64,000 bases of DNA from Streptomyces flavidovirens DSM 40150 (GTDB lineage Bacteria > Actinomycetota > Actinomycetes > Streptomycetales > Streptomycetaceae): contig NZ_AUBE01000023.1 in assembly GCF_000429085.1 (NCBI RefSeq), forward strand, positions 39,148-103,147. The letters are read 5' to 3'. Of this stretch, positions 7,021 to 15,764 are shown one piece after another (the stretch's first letter is position 1; every line of letters starts with the position of its first letter). Both the position numbers and the translations under genes were made by a program. Under the pieces are notes generated by a model that searched no databases, was not told the DNA's origin, and was given only the letters and a program-made list of their open reading frames with translations.

Positions 7021-8921
7021 TCGCAAACGTGACTGCTGTGACTGATGACACCGATGGTGTGGACGGTATGGATGGGGAGCGGGCGGACGGGGAGCGGGCA
7101 GATGGGCCGGCGGAGGGGCGGTGGGACGACGGGCTGATTGCCCGGCGCGCCGCCGAGCGGGCCGCGGCGCGGGGCGAGCAGCAGGCCGTACGGGCATTGC
7201 GTCCCACGCCGCCGCTGCCCGACCGGCCGCCGTCCAACCCACCGCCGTCCGACCGGGCCCAGGGCGTCGACGACGACTACGACGACTACGACGGTCTGCT
7301 GCCCGGCGGCGCCTACGGCGGACGGCTGCGCGGACGTCTCGACGCGCTGCGTGAGCTGGTCGGCCTCTCCCGTACGCGCCTCGACGCGACCACCCTCGCC
7401 GAGGCCGGCCGCGTACTCGACGAGGCCGCCGCCCGCCAGCGGCTCTCCGCCCGCCACACCGTCGTCGCCGTCGCCGGCGCCACCGGCAGCGGCAAATCGA
7501 CGCTCTTCAACGCACTCGCGGGCGTACAGATCTCGGAGACGGGACTGCGCAGGCCGACCACGTCCGCGCCGATCGCCTGCAGCTGGACGGACGGCGCCGC
7601 CGGGCTGCTGGACCGGCTCGGCATCCCCGGCCGGCTGCGCCGCAGGCCGGCGCCGCCCGGGTTTCGCGACGAGGCGCTGAACGGGCTCGTACTCATCGAC
7701 CTGCCCGACCACGACTCGGCCGCCACCGCCCACCGGGACCAGGTGGACCGGGTGCTCACGCTCGTCGACGCGGTGATCTGGGTCGTCGACCCGGAGAAAT
7801 ACGCCGACGCCGTGCTGCACGAGCGCTACCTGCGGCCGCTCGCCGGGCACGCGGAGATCACCTTCGTGGTGCTCAACCAGGTGGACCGGCTGCCGGGCGA
7901 CGCCGCCGACCTGGTCCTCGACGACCTGCGCAGGCTGCTCGACGAGGACGGCATGGCACTCGGCGAACACGGCGAACCGGGCGCCACGGTCCTGGCCCTC
8001 TCGGCGCTTACGGGGGAGGGCGTCGGGGAACTCCGCGAGATGCTCGGCCAGTTCGTGCAGGAGCGCGGAGCCCCCGCGCGCCGGCTGTCCGCCGACGTGG
8101 ACGCCGCGGCGGCCCGGCTGCGCCCCGTCTACGTCGCCGACGGGAGGCGGCCGCCGGAGCTCGGCGAGCGGGCCCGCGCCGAGTTCACCGACCGGCTGGC
8201 CGAGGCGGTGGGCGCGGCGGCCGTGGGCCAGGCGGCGGAGCGGGAGTGGCGCCGGAACGCGGGGAAGTCGTGCGGGACGCCGTGGCTGAGGCTGTGGCGC
8301 TGGTACGAGGCGCACCGCGCCCTGGGGGCCGGGATCGACCCGATTTCCGGGCAGACCCCGGCCGAGGGGGAGGAAGAGGAGATCACCGCCCGGCAGCGCG
8401 TGGAGCAGGCCGTGCGTACGGTCGCGGACGCCGCCGCCGCCGGGCTGCCCGCCCCCTGGGCGCAGGCGGTACGCGAGTCCGCGGTGCGCGGCGCGGCCGG
8501 GCTGCCGGAGGAGCTGGACGTACTGGCGGTACGGGCCGGATTGCCCCGCGGCAGGCCGCCGAAGCCCGCGTGGTGGCCGGCGGCGGTGCTGACGCAGGCC
8601 TCGATGACGCTCCTCCAGATCTTCGGCGGGCTGTGGCTGGTGGGCCAGATCGTGGGCGTACTAGAGCCGCAGCTGCTGCCGCCCGTCCTGGTGATGCTCG
8701 CCGGCATCGTCGGCGGCCCGCTGCTGGAGTGGGCGTGCTCGGTGGCGGCCAGGGGGCCGGCGCGGCGGTACGGGCAGGACGCCGAGCGGCGGCTGCGGGA
8801 GGCGGCGGCCGGGTGCGGCCGGGCGCGCGTGCTGGACCCGGTGTCGGCGGAGCTGATGCGGTACTGGGAGGTGCGGGAGCAGTACGTGGCGGTGACGGGC
8901 TTGTCCACAACCGGCCGGTAA
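7017..8921 (+). CDS. dynB: Dynamin-like GTPase DynB, membrane-anchored
   Basis: Second subunit of the DynA/DynB pair, expected at the sporulation septum. 634 residues. A long acidic and Pro-rich N-terminal tail includes a short repeat ERADGERADG and DDDYDDYDG. The GTPase domain has G1 GATGSGKST near residue 155, G3 DLPDHDS near 230 and G4 NQVD near 287. Two hydrophobic helices near residues 520-570 (LLQIFGGLWLVGQIVGVL and LPPVLVMLAGIVGGPLL) form a membrane hairpin, as described for DynB. The start overlaps dynA by GTGA. ssbB follows 100 bases later in the same direction. Confidence 0.8.
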   Translation: MIANVTAVTDDTDGVDGMDGERADGERADGPAEGRWDDGLIARRAAERAAARGEQQAVRALRPTPPLPDRPPSNPPPSDRAQGVDDDYDDYDGLLPGGAYGGRLRGRLDALRELVGLSRTRLDATTLAEAGRVLDEAAARQRLSARHTVVAVAGATGSGKSTLFNALAGVQISETGLRRPTTSAPIACSWTDGAAGLLDRLGIPGRLRRRPAPPGFRDEALNGLVLIDLPDHDSAATAHRDQVDRVLTLVDAVIWVVDPEKYADAVLHERYLRPLAGHAEITFVVLNQVDRLPGDAADLVLDDLRRLLDEDGMALGEHGEPGATVLALSALTGEGVGELREMLGQFVQERGAPARRLSADVDAAAARLRPVYVADGRRPPELGERARAEFTDRLAEAVGAAAVGQAAEREWRRNAGKSCGTPWLRLWRWYEAHRALGAGIDPISGQTPAEGEEEEITARQRVEQAVRTVADAAAAGLPAPWAQAVRESAVRGAAGLPEELDVLAVRAGLPRGRPPKPAWWPAAVLTQASMTLLQIFGGLWLVGQIVGVLEPQLLPPVLVMLAGIVGGPLLEWACSVAARGPARRYGQDAERRLREAAAGCGRARVLDPVSAELMRYWEVREQYVAVTGLSTTGR

Positions 8922-9021
8922 CCCACAGGCTCCGGCGGGCTGGCCGCGTCCGGTCCAGCATGGGACCAGTCAGCCTTACAAGGGCGGTGGCGGAAGTGGC
9001 GAGAGCGGAGGGGGAGCCGGG

Positions 9022-9483
9022 ATGAGTGACACCTGGGTGACGCTGGTGGGCAATGCCGCGACAGGCGTGGACTACCGGGATTCGGCGGCGGGCGGTGTGG
9101 CGCGCTTCCGGTTCGCGGTGACGGCGCGGTACTGGGACCGCCAGAAGGAGAGCTGGGCGGACGGGCAGTCCAGCTTCTACACGGTGTGGGCGCGGCGGTC
9201 CCTGGCGACGAACCTGGCGGGCTCGGTATCCATCGGTGAACCACTCGTCGTACATGGGCGGTTGCGGATTCGCGACGAGGAGAAGGACGGGCAGCGCAGA
9301 TTCTCCGCGGACATCGACGCCCTGGCGGTCGGGCACGACATGACGCGCGGTACTTCGGCCTTCAGACGGGTGGTGAAAGGGGACCCGGCCCTGGCGCGGC
9401 GTTCGGTGACGGAAGGGCACAACTCGGCTGATTCGTACGGCGATTTATCGACAGCACCGGCTGCGAGAGGCGATCAGCGATAA
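9022..9483 (+). CDS. ssbB: Single-stranded DNA-binding protein SsbB
   Basis: A 153-residue OB-fold protein. TWVTLVGN, VARFRFAV and FYTVWARRSLATNLAGSVSIGEPLVVHGRL are the usual beta strands of bacterial SSBs. The C-terminus lacks the acidic DDDIPF-type tip of the main SSB, as expected for the paralogue SsbB. In S. coelicolor SsbB has been linked to chromosome segregation during sporulation, which fits its place after dynAB. GGAGGGGGAG stands before the ATG. Confidence 0.85.
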   Translation: MSDTWVTLVGNAATGVDYRDSAAGGVARFRFAVTARYWDRQKESWADGQSSFYTVWARRSLATNLAGSVSIGEPLVVHGRLRIRDEEKDGQRRFSADIDALAVGHDMTRGTSAFRRVVKGDPALARRSVTEGHNSADSYGDLSTAPAARGDQR

Positions 9484-9646
9484 CGATTCCGATTCGGAAT
9501 GGCTATCTGACGGTATGACAGGGGGCTGTCGTTCCGGGCGTCTCTAGGATCTCTGTCTGGATACTCACGGGGCACTTGAGTCTGCCGGCGAGGCACTCCC
9601 CCCACAGTCGCACCACGCGAAAGGGCCTCGCCCGAAGGGGAATTCT

Positions 9647-11107
9647 GTGTTTTCTGCGCTCTCTGCGTTCTCTTCGTTGTCTGTACGTCGGCGGGGCTCC
9701 ACCCGTCTCGCCGCCGCGGCCGTGGCTTCGGGGCTCCTCGCCGCAGGGGCGCTGGCGGCCGCCGGGCCCGCCGCCGCGGAGGAGACGCCGCAGCACCAGG
9801 GCGGCGCTGTGGCGACGCTCGACGGGCTGAAGACCTACGACACGGCCGTCCTCCACACGGACGGCGGTGACCAGCAGATCCCCGCAGGCCTGTTCGAGAT
9901 GACCGTCGACGGCGGCGGCACCCTCAAGACGTACTGCATCGACGTCCACCGCCCGACGCAGGAGCAGGCGAAGTACCTGGAGACCTCCTGGGACGAGACG
10001 TCGCTCGGTGCGAACCGTGACGCCGGCAAGATCCGCTGGATCCTGGACCACTCGTACCCGCAGGTCGACGACCTGAGCGCGCTGGCCGAGCGGGCCGGGG
10101 TCGACTCGCTCACCGAGCAGACGGCGGCGGCGGGCACACAGGTCGCGATCTGGCGGTACTCCGACCACGTGAAGGTCGACGCGCTCGACCCGAAGGCGGA
10201 GAAGCTCGCCGACTTCCTGGAGAAAAACGCGCGCGGCGCCGCCGAGCCCAGAGCGTCCCTGACCCTGGAACCGAACGCGGTCTCCGGCAAGGCCGGCGAA
10301 AAGCTCGGCCCCGTCACCGTCCGCACGGACGCCGGCCACGTCACCGTGGTCCCGCCCGCCGATGCCGCCGCCAGCGGCGTCAAGGTCGTCGGCAAGGACG
10401 GCAAGCCTGTCACCGCCGCCACCAACGGCAGCGAGCTGTACTTCGACGTACCCACCGACGCGGCCGACGGCTCGTCCTCGCTGACCGTGCAGGCCACCAC
10501 GTCGGTACCGGTCGGCCGCGCCTTCGCCGGCGTCACACAGAGCCAGACCCAGATCCTGGCCGGCTCCAGCGAGTCCACCGTCTCCGCCGCGGCTACCGCC
10601 ACGTGGGCGAAGAAGGGCGCCATCCCGGCGCTCTCCGCCAGGAAGAACTGCGCAAAGGGCGGCGTGGACATCACCGCCGTCAACAAGGGCGACGAGCCGT
10701 TCAGCTTCGAGCTCATGGACTTCAAGCACACCGTCGCGGCCGGCCAGTCCCGGACGGTCACCGTCCCGGTCCAGGAGGACCAGGCGTACGACTTCACGAT
10801 CGAGGGCCCCGGCGGCCTGAAGAAGAACTTCAAGGGCGTCCTCGACTGCAAGACGTCGGGCGCCACCGCCGCGGGCGCCGGCTCGTCCGCAGGTTCCGGG
10901 ACCGGCACCATGGACCAGCTCCAGAACCAGCCCAGCCCCGCCACGGCCGGTAACGCCCCCACCGCCGGCGACGGCCTCGACCTCGCCGAGACCGGCAGCT
11001 CCAACGCCACGCCCATGATCCTCGGCATCGCGGTCGTCTTCCTCGTACTCGGCATCGCCGCAGTCTTCTTCGTCCGCAAGAAGGACGCCACCCCCGGCGA
11101 AAAGTGA
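9647..11107 (+). CDS. Sortase-anchored thioester (TQXA) surface protein
   Basis: GTG start with AAGGGGA upstream. A signal peptide (about residues 1-45, ending in AAAGPAAAEE) is followed by a thioester domain: the Cys in TYCIDVH near residue 95 and the Gln in GTQVAIW near 168 are the two residues expected to form the internal thioester. Beta-rich repeats fill the middle. The end has LAETG, a hydrophobic helix and a positive tail (RKK), a sorting signal of the kind used by class E sortases. It probably attaches the cell covalently to a surface partner. The AICE attL lies 68 bases after its stop. Confidence 0.85.
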   Translation: MFSALSAFSSLSVRRRGSTRLAAAAVASGLLAAGALAAAGPAAAEETPQHQGGAVATLDGLKTYDTAVLHTDGGDQQIPAGLFEMTVDGGGTLKTYCIDVHRPTQEQAKYLETSWDETSLGANRDAGKIRWILDHSYPQVDDLSALAERAGVDSLTEQTAAAGTQVAIWRYSDHVKVDALDPKAEKLADFLEKNARGAAEPRASLTLEPNAVSGKAGEKLGPVTVRTDAGHVTVVPPADAAASGVKVVGKDGKPVTAATNGSELYFDVPTDAADGSSSLTVQATTSVPVGRAFAGVTQSQTQILAGSSESTVSAAATATWAKKGAIPALSARKNCAKGGVDITAVNKGDEPFSFELMDFKHTVAAGQSRTVTVPVQEDQAYDFTIEGPGGLKKNFKGVLDCKTSGATAAGAGSSAGSGTGTMDQLQNQPSPATAGNAPTAGDGLDLAETGSSNATPMILGIAVVFLVLGIAAVFFVRKKDATPGEK

Positions 11108-11175
11108 CAACGCACGACGCACGGTGAGCAAGCCATGGCCACGGCCCCGGTATGCCCTGGCGCACCCGGGCCGTT

Positions 11176-11223
11176 GCCATACCCGTTTCCGTCGCGGGGT
11201 GGACGTCAGGCAAGATGGGGTGT
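11176..11223. repeat. attL, left 48-bp attachment repeat
   Basis: Identical for 48 bases to 22520-22567 in the same orientation; the match begins at GCCATACCCG and ends at GATGGGGTGT. It lies between the thioester protein gene and int. It shows no resemblance to the 3' end of a tRNA. The bases after it (TTCTGG) differ from those after the right copy (ATCTGC). Confidence 0.93.
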
Positions 11224-11280
11224 TTCTGGCGGCTGCGGGGCGCTATGTGGCTCCTGATCAGCGGCGGAACCGTCGGGCAG

Positions 11281-11316
11281 GGGCCGTTTCGGGGCCGTGG
11301 GCCGTCTGTGGGCCGT
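11281..11316. promoter_or_regulatory. Left arm-type repeats GGGCCGT
   Basis: Four direct copies of GGGCCGT begin at 11281, 11292, 11299 and 11310, with 11, 7 and 11 base steps, between attL and the int stop codon. Two copies with the same 11-base step occur inside attR (22412 and 22423). Tyrosine integrases bind short direct repeats in the arms of attP, spaced by helical turns, so these are likely arm-type sites. This is inference from position and spacing. Confidence 0.6.
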
Positions 11317-12572
11317 CAGGCTGCTGCGGGTAGCTCCAACACGGGCTGGATGCGCTGGAACACGGAAGATACGGCAGCCCGTGCCTTCTCCTCGCTGCTC
11401 GGCATCAGGTGGGTGTAGATCCGCAGCGTGAATCCGGGGTCGGAGTGTCCCAGGTAGGTGCTCAGTGCCTTGATGCTGCCACCGGCTTCCAGGACCACCG
11501 AGGCGTAGAAGTGCCGCAACGCGTGCATGCCGTCGTCCGGAGCGGGAGCGTAGCGTTTGCCCGGCTCCCTGGGCGGGATAACGCCCGCGTGGGCAAGGGC
11601 GGGCTTCCATACGTAATCGTCGAAGTAGCTTCGCCAGACAGCATTGCCCACGGTGCTGGTGAAGACGAGCCTCAGCGTCATCGGCGGTCCGTCCGGCGTC
11701 TTCCACGGCAACGTGACGGCGACCGGCGGAACCTGCCGCATGTGCGCTCGGAGCGCCGCCCCCACCACCGGGCTGAGTGGCGCGTCGCGGAGCTTGCCGC
11801 GCTTAGGCGGGGCGAAGACCAGCGTGCCGCCCACCCGCTTGACCTGCTGGCGGACGTGCACCCATCCCGCGTCGAAGTCGAGATTCTCTTGGGCAAGGCC
11901 GAGCACCTCCCCCTGACGGAGCCCACAGCCCCCGCCAGCGTCCACGGTGGCCGCGAACCGGTCGGGCAGCCCCGCGCGAACGGCCAAGACGCGCTCTTCG
12001 GTCCACGGCACGATCAGACGGTGCTCAGGGATCGGGGCCTTGACCGACTGGGCGTGACAGGGGTTCGACCTGATCACACAGTCGTCCACCGCAGCATTGA
12101 ACAGCGACGACACCGAATCGTAGATGGCGCGGCGGTACGTTCCGTTCGGCACCGCCGAAGTGAGCTTGTTCAGCCAGGTACGCATGTGCTCGGGCTTGAA
12201 CGACCCCATGGGGCGCGTGCCCAGGTAGGGGACCGCGTGCAGCCGGATACGCCTGCATACGACTTCCCGACTACCCAGTTCCGTCGTCAGACCCCCCAGC
12301 CACTTCTCGGCGTACTCCCGAAACGTGATCTGTCCGGCTTTCGGGTCGATGTACTGACCCGCGTCCATGTCGGCTTCAATCCGCGTCAACCACTTCTCGG
12401 CACCCCCCTTCTGACGGTCTGGGAAGCTCTTGGACTTCTCGGTGCCGTCGGGGCCGATGTAGCGGGCGCGGTAGCGCAGGCCGATGCCGTAGCGGTCGGA
12501 GCGGACTCGGGTGGGCTTGCCGTTTGCGTCAGTCTCGGTCTTGAACCAGCGGTCTTGGATGTGGCCTGCCAT
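11316..12572 (-). CDS. int: Tyrosine recombinase (integrase) of the AICE
   Basis: 418 residues, about the usual length for AICE integrases. The N-terminal part (residues 1-60) resembles an arm-binding domain (YRARYIGPDGTEKSKSFPDR). The core-binding domain spans about 70-190 (FREYAEKWLGGL). The catalytic part has the first Arg in GCGLRQGEVLGL, the pair HALRH, LGHSD and the nucleophile Tyr in LRIYTHL. GAGAGGAT precedes ATG 12572. Its 3' end points at attL, with arm-type repeats right after the stop. A strong hairpin separates it from xis. Confidence 0.95.
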   Translation of the reverse strand: MAGHIQDRWFKTETDANGKPTRVRSDRYGIGLRYRARYIGPDGTEKSKSFPDRQKGGAEKWLTRIEADMDAGQYIDPKAGQITFREYAEKWLGGLTTELGSREVVCRRIRLHAVPYLGTRPMGSFKPEHMRTWLNKLTSAVPNGTYRRAIYDSVSSLFNAAVDDCVIRSNPCHAQSVKAPIPEHRLIVPWTEERVLAVRAGLPDRFAATVDAGGGCGLRQGEVLGLAQENLDFDAGWVHVRQQVKRVGGTLVFAPPKRGKLRDAPLSPVVGAALRAHMRQVPPVAVTLPWKTPDGPPMTLRLVFTSTVGNAVWRSYFDDYVWKPALAHAGVIPPREPGKRYAPAPDDGMHALRHFYASVVLEAGGSIKALSTYLGHSDPGFTLRIYTHLMPSSEEKARAAVSSVFQRIQPVLELPAAA

Positions 12573-12595
12573 GTGGTGGCGATCCTCTCAACACG

Positions 12596-12633
12596 CAGCA
12601 GGGAGAGCCGCTGGGTAGCGGCTCTCCCTGCTG
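12596..12633 (-). terminator. Strong hairpin between xis and int
   Basis: A perfect 17-bp stem with loop GGGT (arms CAGCAGGGAGAGCCGCT and its complement) lies 19 bases after the xis stop and 24 bases before the int start. No T-run follows on either strand. It may limit int expression from the xis or replication transcripts, or be read through in a regulated way; either would affect the int/xis balance. Confidence 0.65.
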
Positions 12634-12651
12634 GTTGTGGTGGGTGTTGGA

Positions 12652-12894
12652 CTAGGCGGCGTCCTGGTCGGCGCTCTTGCGGTCGACTACGTGGGCGAGT
12701 ACGTCGGCGGGGTCGTAGCGGATGTGTTTGCCGATGCGGAAGCCGGGCGGGCCGATGCGCTTCTTACGCCACTGGTAGACGGTCTCCTTGGGCACCTCGA
12801 AGATCTCGGCGATGTCGTCGGGGGTGAGGTAGCGGTCCGGCAACCCGGCGCGGAGCGTGGCGCGCGGGTCTGGCAGTTCAAGTGCGGTGCTCAT
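12652..12894 (-). CDS. xis: Excisionase (MerR-like winged helix)
   Basis: 80 residues. YLTPDDIAEIFEVPKETVYQWRKKRIGPPGFRIGKHIRYDPADVLAHV is the typical DNA-binding domain of small excisionase/AlpA-type proteins, with the helix-turn-helix at ETVYQWRKK and a short wing. It would bend DNA at the att site and drive the integrase toward excision. It is transcribed toward int, and the iteron-rich region lies directly upstream, so it may share control with the replication module. Confidence 0.88.
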   Translation of the reverse strand: MSTALELPDPRATLRAGLPDRYLTPDDIAEIFEVPKETVYQWRKKRIGPPGFRIGKHIRYDPADVLAHVVDRKSADQDAA

Positions 12895-12957
12895 GGCGTG
12901 TCCTCCGTGCGCCGGTGGCTGTTTCGGGGGCCCGTGTCTGTCCGAGGTGCGGATTTC

Positions 12958-13163
12958 TGCGTCATTGCGTCACCAGCGTCATCTAGGCTTCTGACCTGCG
13001 GTTTTGTGTGACGCAGTGGTTCGGGGGTGCGTCATCGGTGCGTCATGGGCTGCGTCATCGGGTGACGCAGATGACGCAGGATGACGCAGAGACCGCCGTC
13101 TGCGTCATGGCTTTCGTCGCAGGTCAGGTGCCGTTTCTCGACCTGCATGACGCAGATGACGCA
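12958..13163. promoter_or_regulatory. Iteron field: twelve TGACGCA heptamers, candidate origin
   Basis: Within 206 bases there are twelve perfect copies of TGACGCA in either orientation. Reverse-sense copies begin at 12958, 12966, 13028, 13039, 13051 and 13101; forward copies begin at 13009, 13063, 13072, 13082, 13148 and 13157. A near copy (AGCGTCA) begins at 12975. Several are spaced 9-12 bases apart. The field lies between the helicase gene and xis and holds no gene. Such clusters are typical of iteron replication origins; the transfer locus clt bound by TraB is the other candidate. Confidence 0.75.
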
Positions 13164-13277
13164 GCGTCTTCCCTCTTAGGACAAAAGGAGGGGGTGTCTG
13201 TTGTAGTTCGGTGCGCCTCACAGCGTGAAGAAGGAGCCGCTTCGCGGCGCGACCACCAGGGCGGCGTTCCGCCGAAC

Positions 13278-13315
13278 AGCAAGAAGAGCACGCCTGGCCG
13301 GGTGCTCTTCTTGCT
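13278..13315 (-). terminator. Terminator after the replication operon
   Basis: A 14-bp perfect stem (arms containing GCAAGAAGAGCAC) with a 10-base loop lies 24 bases downstream of the helicase stop on the minus strand. It separates the replication genes from the iteron field and xis. Confidence 0.7.
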
Positions 13316-13338
13316 TGTCCGGGCGAACACGGTGCGGG

Positions 13339-14814
13339 TCAGAACACCCGCTTCTGTTCGTGTGGGGGCGGGGTGGTCTGGCGGGTCATTTCGAGGTAGC
13401 GGCCCTCGCTGGTGCGGCCCGTGTCGATGAGGACACCGCGAGCGGCAAGCGTCGGCTGGAGGCGCTTGAGGCGGTCGGAGAGGACTTTGCCCGTGGTCGG
13501 CCAGCCCTTGGGCAGGGGACGCAGTTCGTCACCGCTGTAGAGGCGACTGAGGCAGTGCAGCCACTCGGTGGAGGTCATCCGCTGCTCGCCGCCCGGTTCC
13601 ATGCTTTCGGCATGCTTGAGAACGGTCTGCGCGAGGAGATCGCCCTCGATCACGTCGTCGTTCAGGTCGTCCAGACTGGCCCGGTACGCGTTGAGGGCCC
13701 CAAGGCCGGTTGCCGCGTCGAGCTGCGCGCACAGGTGGGCGAAGTCGGCCATCCGCAGGTCGGTGGGGGTCTCCGCCTCGGCTGCGCGGACCTTGACCGC
13801 GAGGTCCAGGAGCGAGCCGAGAACGACGGGCAGGATCTCCGCGTACTCCGCCCACAGTTCTGCCTCGGTGCGCCTCACGCGGGGCCGCTCCAGGCGCAGG
13901 GGCAGGAGCCGTTCCGCGAGGTCGGGCCGGATGACGCCCACGTCGATACCGGTCAGGAGCAGGGGGCGGCGGTAGCCGACGCGGAACACGTCCCCGTCGG
14001 TGAACAGGGCGCGCTTGACGTTCTCGGCTCCGGTGACGATGCAGCACATGGCGTCGGACAGGTCCGGGGTCATGTGGGAGAGGTTGTCCAGGGCGGTGAC
14101 CCATCCGGCCGCGACCGCCGCGATCAGGTTCTCCTCGTCCTTCGGGGCGCGGCGCAGGTCGCCGCTCATTCCCTCGATGATCCGTACCAGCATCCGGCCG
14201 CCGGTGGACTTGCCCGCGCCCTGCGGGCCGGTGAGGAACGGCGCGGGGACGGGCACGGACGGTCCCAGGCAGCCGATGAGCCAGGCGATGGCCAGGCATT
14301 CGGTCTCGGCGTTGGCGAAGTTGCACAGCCGCATCAGGAGGTCGATGCCCTTGCCGTCGGTGTCCTTGACGGGCAGGGGCAGTTCCCCGGTGAGCTGGGT
14401 GCGGCGCCAGCACACCTCGCGCGGGTCGGGGGTGAGGATGTCCCATCCGGTGGGGTGGATGCGGACGGACTGCCCGTCGTTGCGGCCCAGGTCCAGCCAC
14501 GTCGCTCCGTCGAATCCGGGGGCGACGCGGATGTGGACGGGCTGCACGTCCTCGGTCAGCGCGAGTGCTTCGATCAGGTCGAGCGCCTCCTTGAGCGCGC
14601 TCCCGTTGAACACGCCGCGCCCGTCCCTGAAGAGGCCGACCATGAGTTCCTGGCGGTGGCTGCCCGTCGTGCCTTGGGAGCGGATCGGGCGGGCCACGGG
14701 GTGGCCGTTCTTCTGCGCGTACACGGTTCCTTCGGCGGTGCGGAAGTACCGGAAGTGCTCTTGGGCGTAGTCCGCGATGACCTCGCGGGCGGGAGTCTTT
14801 TCGTCCTCAGACAT
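13339..14814 (-). CDS. AICE replication ATPase/helicase
   Basis: 491 residues. A P-loop LTGPQGAGKSTGGRML lies near residue 200, followed by a Walker B-like ALDNLSH near 243 and an arginine-finger-like RPLLLTGID region. These are features of D5/SF3-type replicative helicases found next to primase-polymerase genes on plasmids and phages. The C-terminal part (about 420-480) looks like a winged helix (PKGWPTTGKVLSDRLKRLQPTL). It overlaps the upstream primase-polymerase gene by eight bases. Together they should form the replication module that copies the excised circle. I cannot prove helicase activity from sequence alone. Confidence 0.8.
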   Translation of the reverse strand: MSEDEKTPAREVIADYAQEHFRYFRTAEGTVYAQKNGHPVARPIRSQGTTGSHRQELMVGLFRDGRGVFNGSALKEALDLIEALALTEDVQPVHIRVAPGFDGATWLDLGRNDGQSVRIHPTGWDILTPDPREVCWRRTQLTGELPLPVKDTDGKGIDLLMRLCNFANAETECLAIAWLIGCLGPSVPVPAPFLTGPQGAGKSTGGRMLVRIIEGMSGDLRRAPKDEENLIAAVAAGWVTALDNLSHMTPDLSDAMCCIVTGAENVKRALFTDGDVFRVGYRRPLLLTGIDVGVIRPDLAERLLPLRLERPRVRRTEAELWAEYAEILPVVLGSLLDLAVKVRAAEAETPTDLRMADFAHLCAQLDAATGLGALNAYRASLDDLNDDVIEGDLLAQTVLKHAESMEPGGEQRMTSTEWLHCLSRLYSGDELRPLPKGWPTTGKVLSDRLKRLQPTLAARGVLIDTGRTSEGRYLEMTRQTTPPPHEQKRVF

Positions 14815-15670
14815 GGCTAAGTCCCAACGTGGTCAGGGCGTTGGTCCACGCGTCGGTGCAGTGCCGGGCGGTTTCGCCCTTGGTCTGTGCGGCGGTGAAC
14901 AGCCGCGCGGTGTGCGCCTCGGTGAGGCAGCCGCAGCGGCCGTGCGTGGACAGCACGGCGAGGAACGTCCGGTACACGGTGGCGTGCACCGCCTCACGAG
15001 CCTCGGTGATGCGCTGTTCCGCCATGGCGATGCCACGGTCCAGATAGGCGGGCGTGCGGTGAGGGCAGTCCCCGCCCCCGGCCAGTGCGGGCACAGTGAT
15101 GGCCGCCGGTCGAACTGCGGTGGGCTCCTTTACGACCAGTGCGCGCACGACTTCCGGCAGCGCCGTCATGGTGCCGGTGCCGGGGCCCAGCCACCGGGCG
15201 TAGGACATGAGCGACTTGATGTCCACGCCGGGCCGCACGGCGTTGGCGGACTGCATGGCGCCCTGGTAGAGCCAGTGCTCACCTCGGGTCGTCGGCACGG
15301 CCCGTGTGGCGGGCAGGCTAGCGCGCGCCCATGCGATGGCGTCCGCGTTGTCCAGGTCCACCACGGTGAGACCGGCCCCACCGGGGTGGTAGGCCACAGC
15401 CGCCGCGTCGCGCCACGTACGTGCCCAGGTCGTGGAGCGGAGGACGGCGGGGTCGGTGGTGGCGGCGGCCCAGCCGTGGCAGGGTGCCGGGCAGGTGCAG
15501 GGGCCGGGGGTCTTCATGTTCGGTCGGCCGCCGCATGCGTTGTCGGCGCAGCGGCGGCAGTTGCCGAACGGCACTTTCCCTGCTCGTAACGGCAGCACGG
15601 GCACGTTGGAGGCTGCCAGGGAGAGCGCCGTAGGCAGGTGCTCTCCCTGAATGATGGTGGGTTGAGTCAT
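14807..15670 (-). CDS. Bifunctional DNA primase/polymerase (prim-pol)
   Basis: 287 residues. A Cys cluster near residues 38-65 (CRRCADNACGG, CTCPAPCHGW) and the acidic pair in TVVDLDNADA near 105 match the archaeo-eukaryotic primase fold of plasmid prim-pol proteins; GVDIKS near 150 may add the third acidic residue. It would synthesise primers, and probably extend them, at the element's origin. It is coupled to the helicase gene by an eight-base overlap. This defines the prim-pol class of AICE replication modules. Confidence 0.85.
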   Translation of the reverse strand: MTQPTIIQGEHLPTALSLAASNVPVLPLRAGKVPFGNCRRCADNACGGRPNMKTPGPCTCPAPCHGWAAATTDPAVLRSTTWARTWRDAAAVAYHPGGAGLTVVDLDNADAIAWARASLPATRAVPTTRGEHWLYQGAMQSANAVRPGVDIKSLMSYARWLGPGTGTMTALPEVVRALVVKEPTAVRPAAITVPALAGGGDCPHRTPAYLDRGIAMAEQRITEAREAVHATVYRTFLAVLSTHGRCGCLTEAHTARLFTAAQTKGETARHCTDAWTNALTTLGLSHV

Positions 15671-15764
15671 GCTGAATGTCTCCAGTTCTCTGTGAAGGTG
15701 CTGGATTGGCGGCGGCCCCGGTTCTTGGCGGAAGGGGGCCGCCGTTGTCGTTCGTCGGAAGGGG

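Noticed and set aside
12958..13163. CRISPR array
   Set aside because: The repeated units are only seven bases, occur in both orientations and have no uniform spacers or cas genes; iterons fit better.
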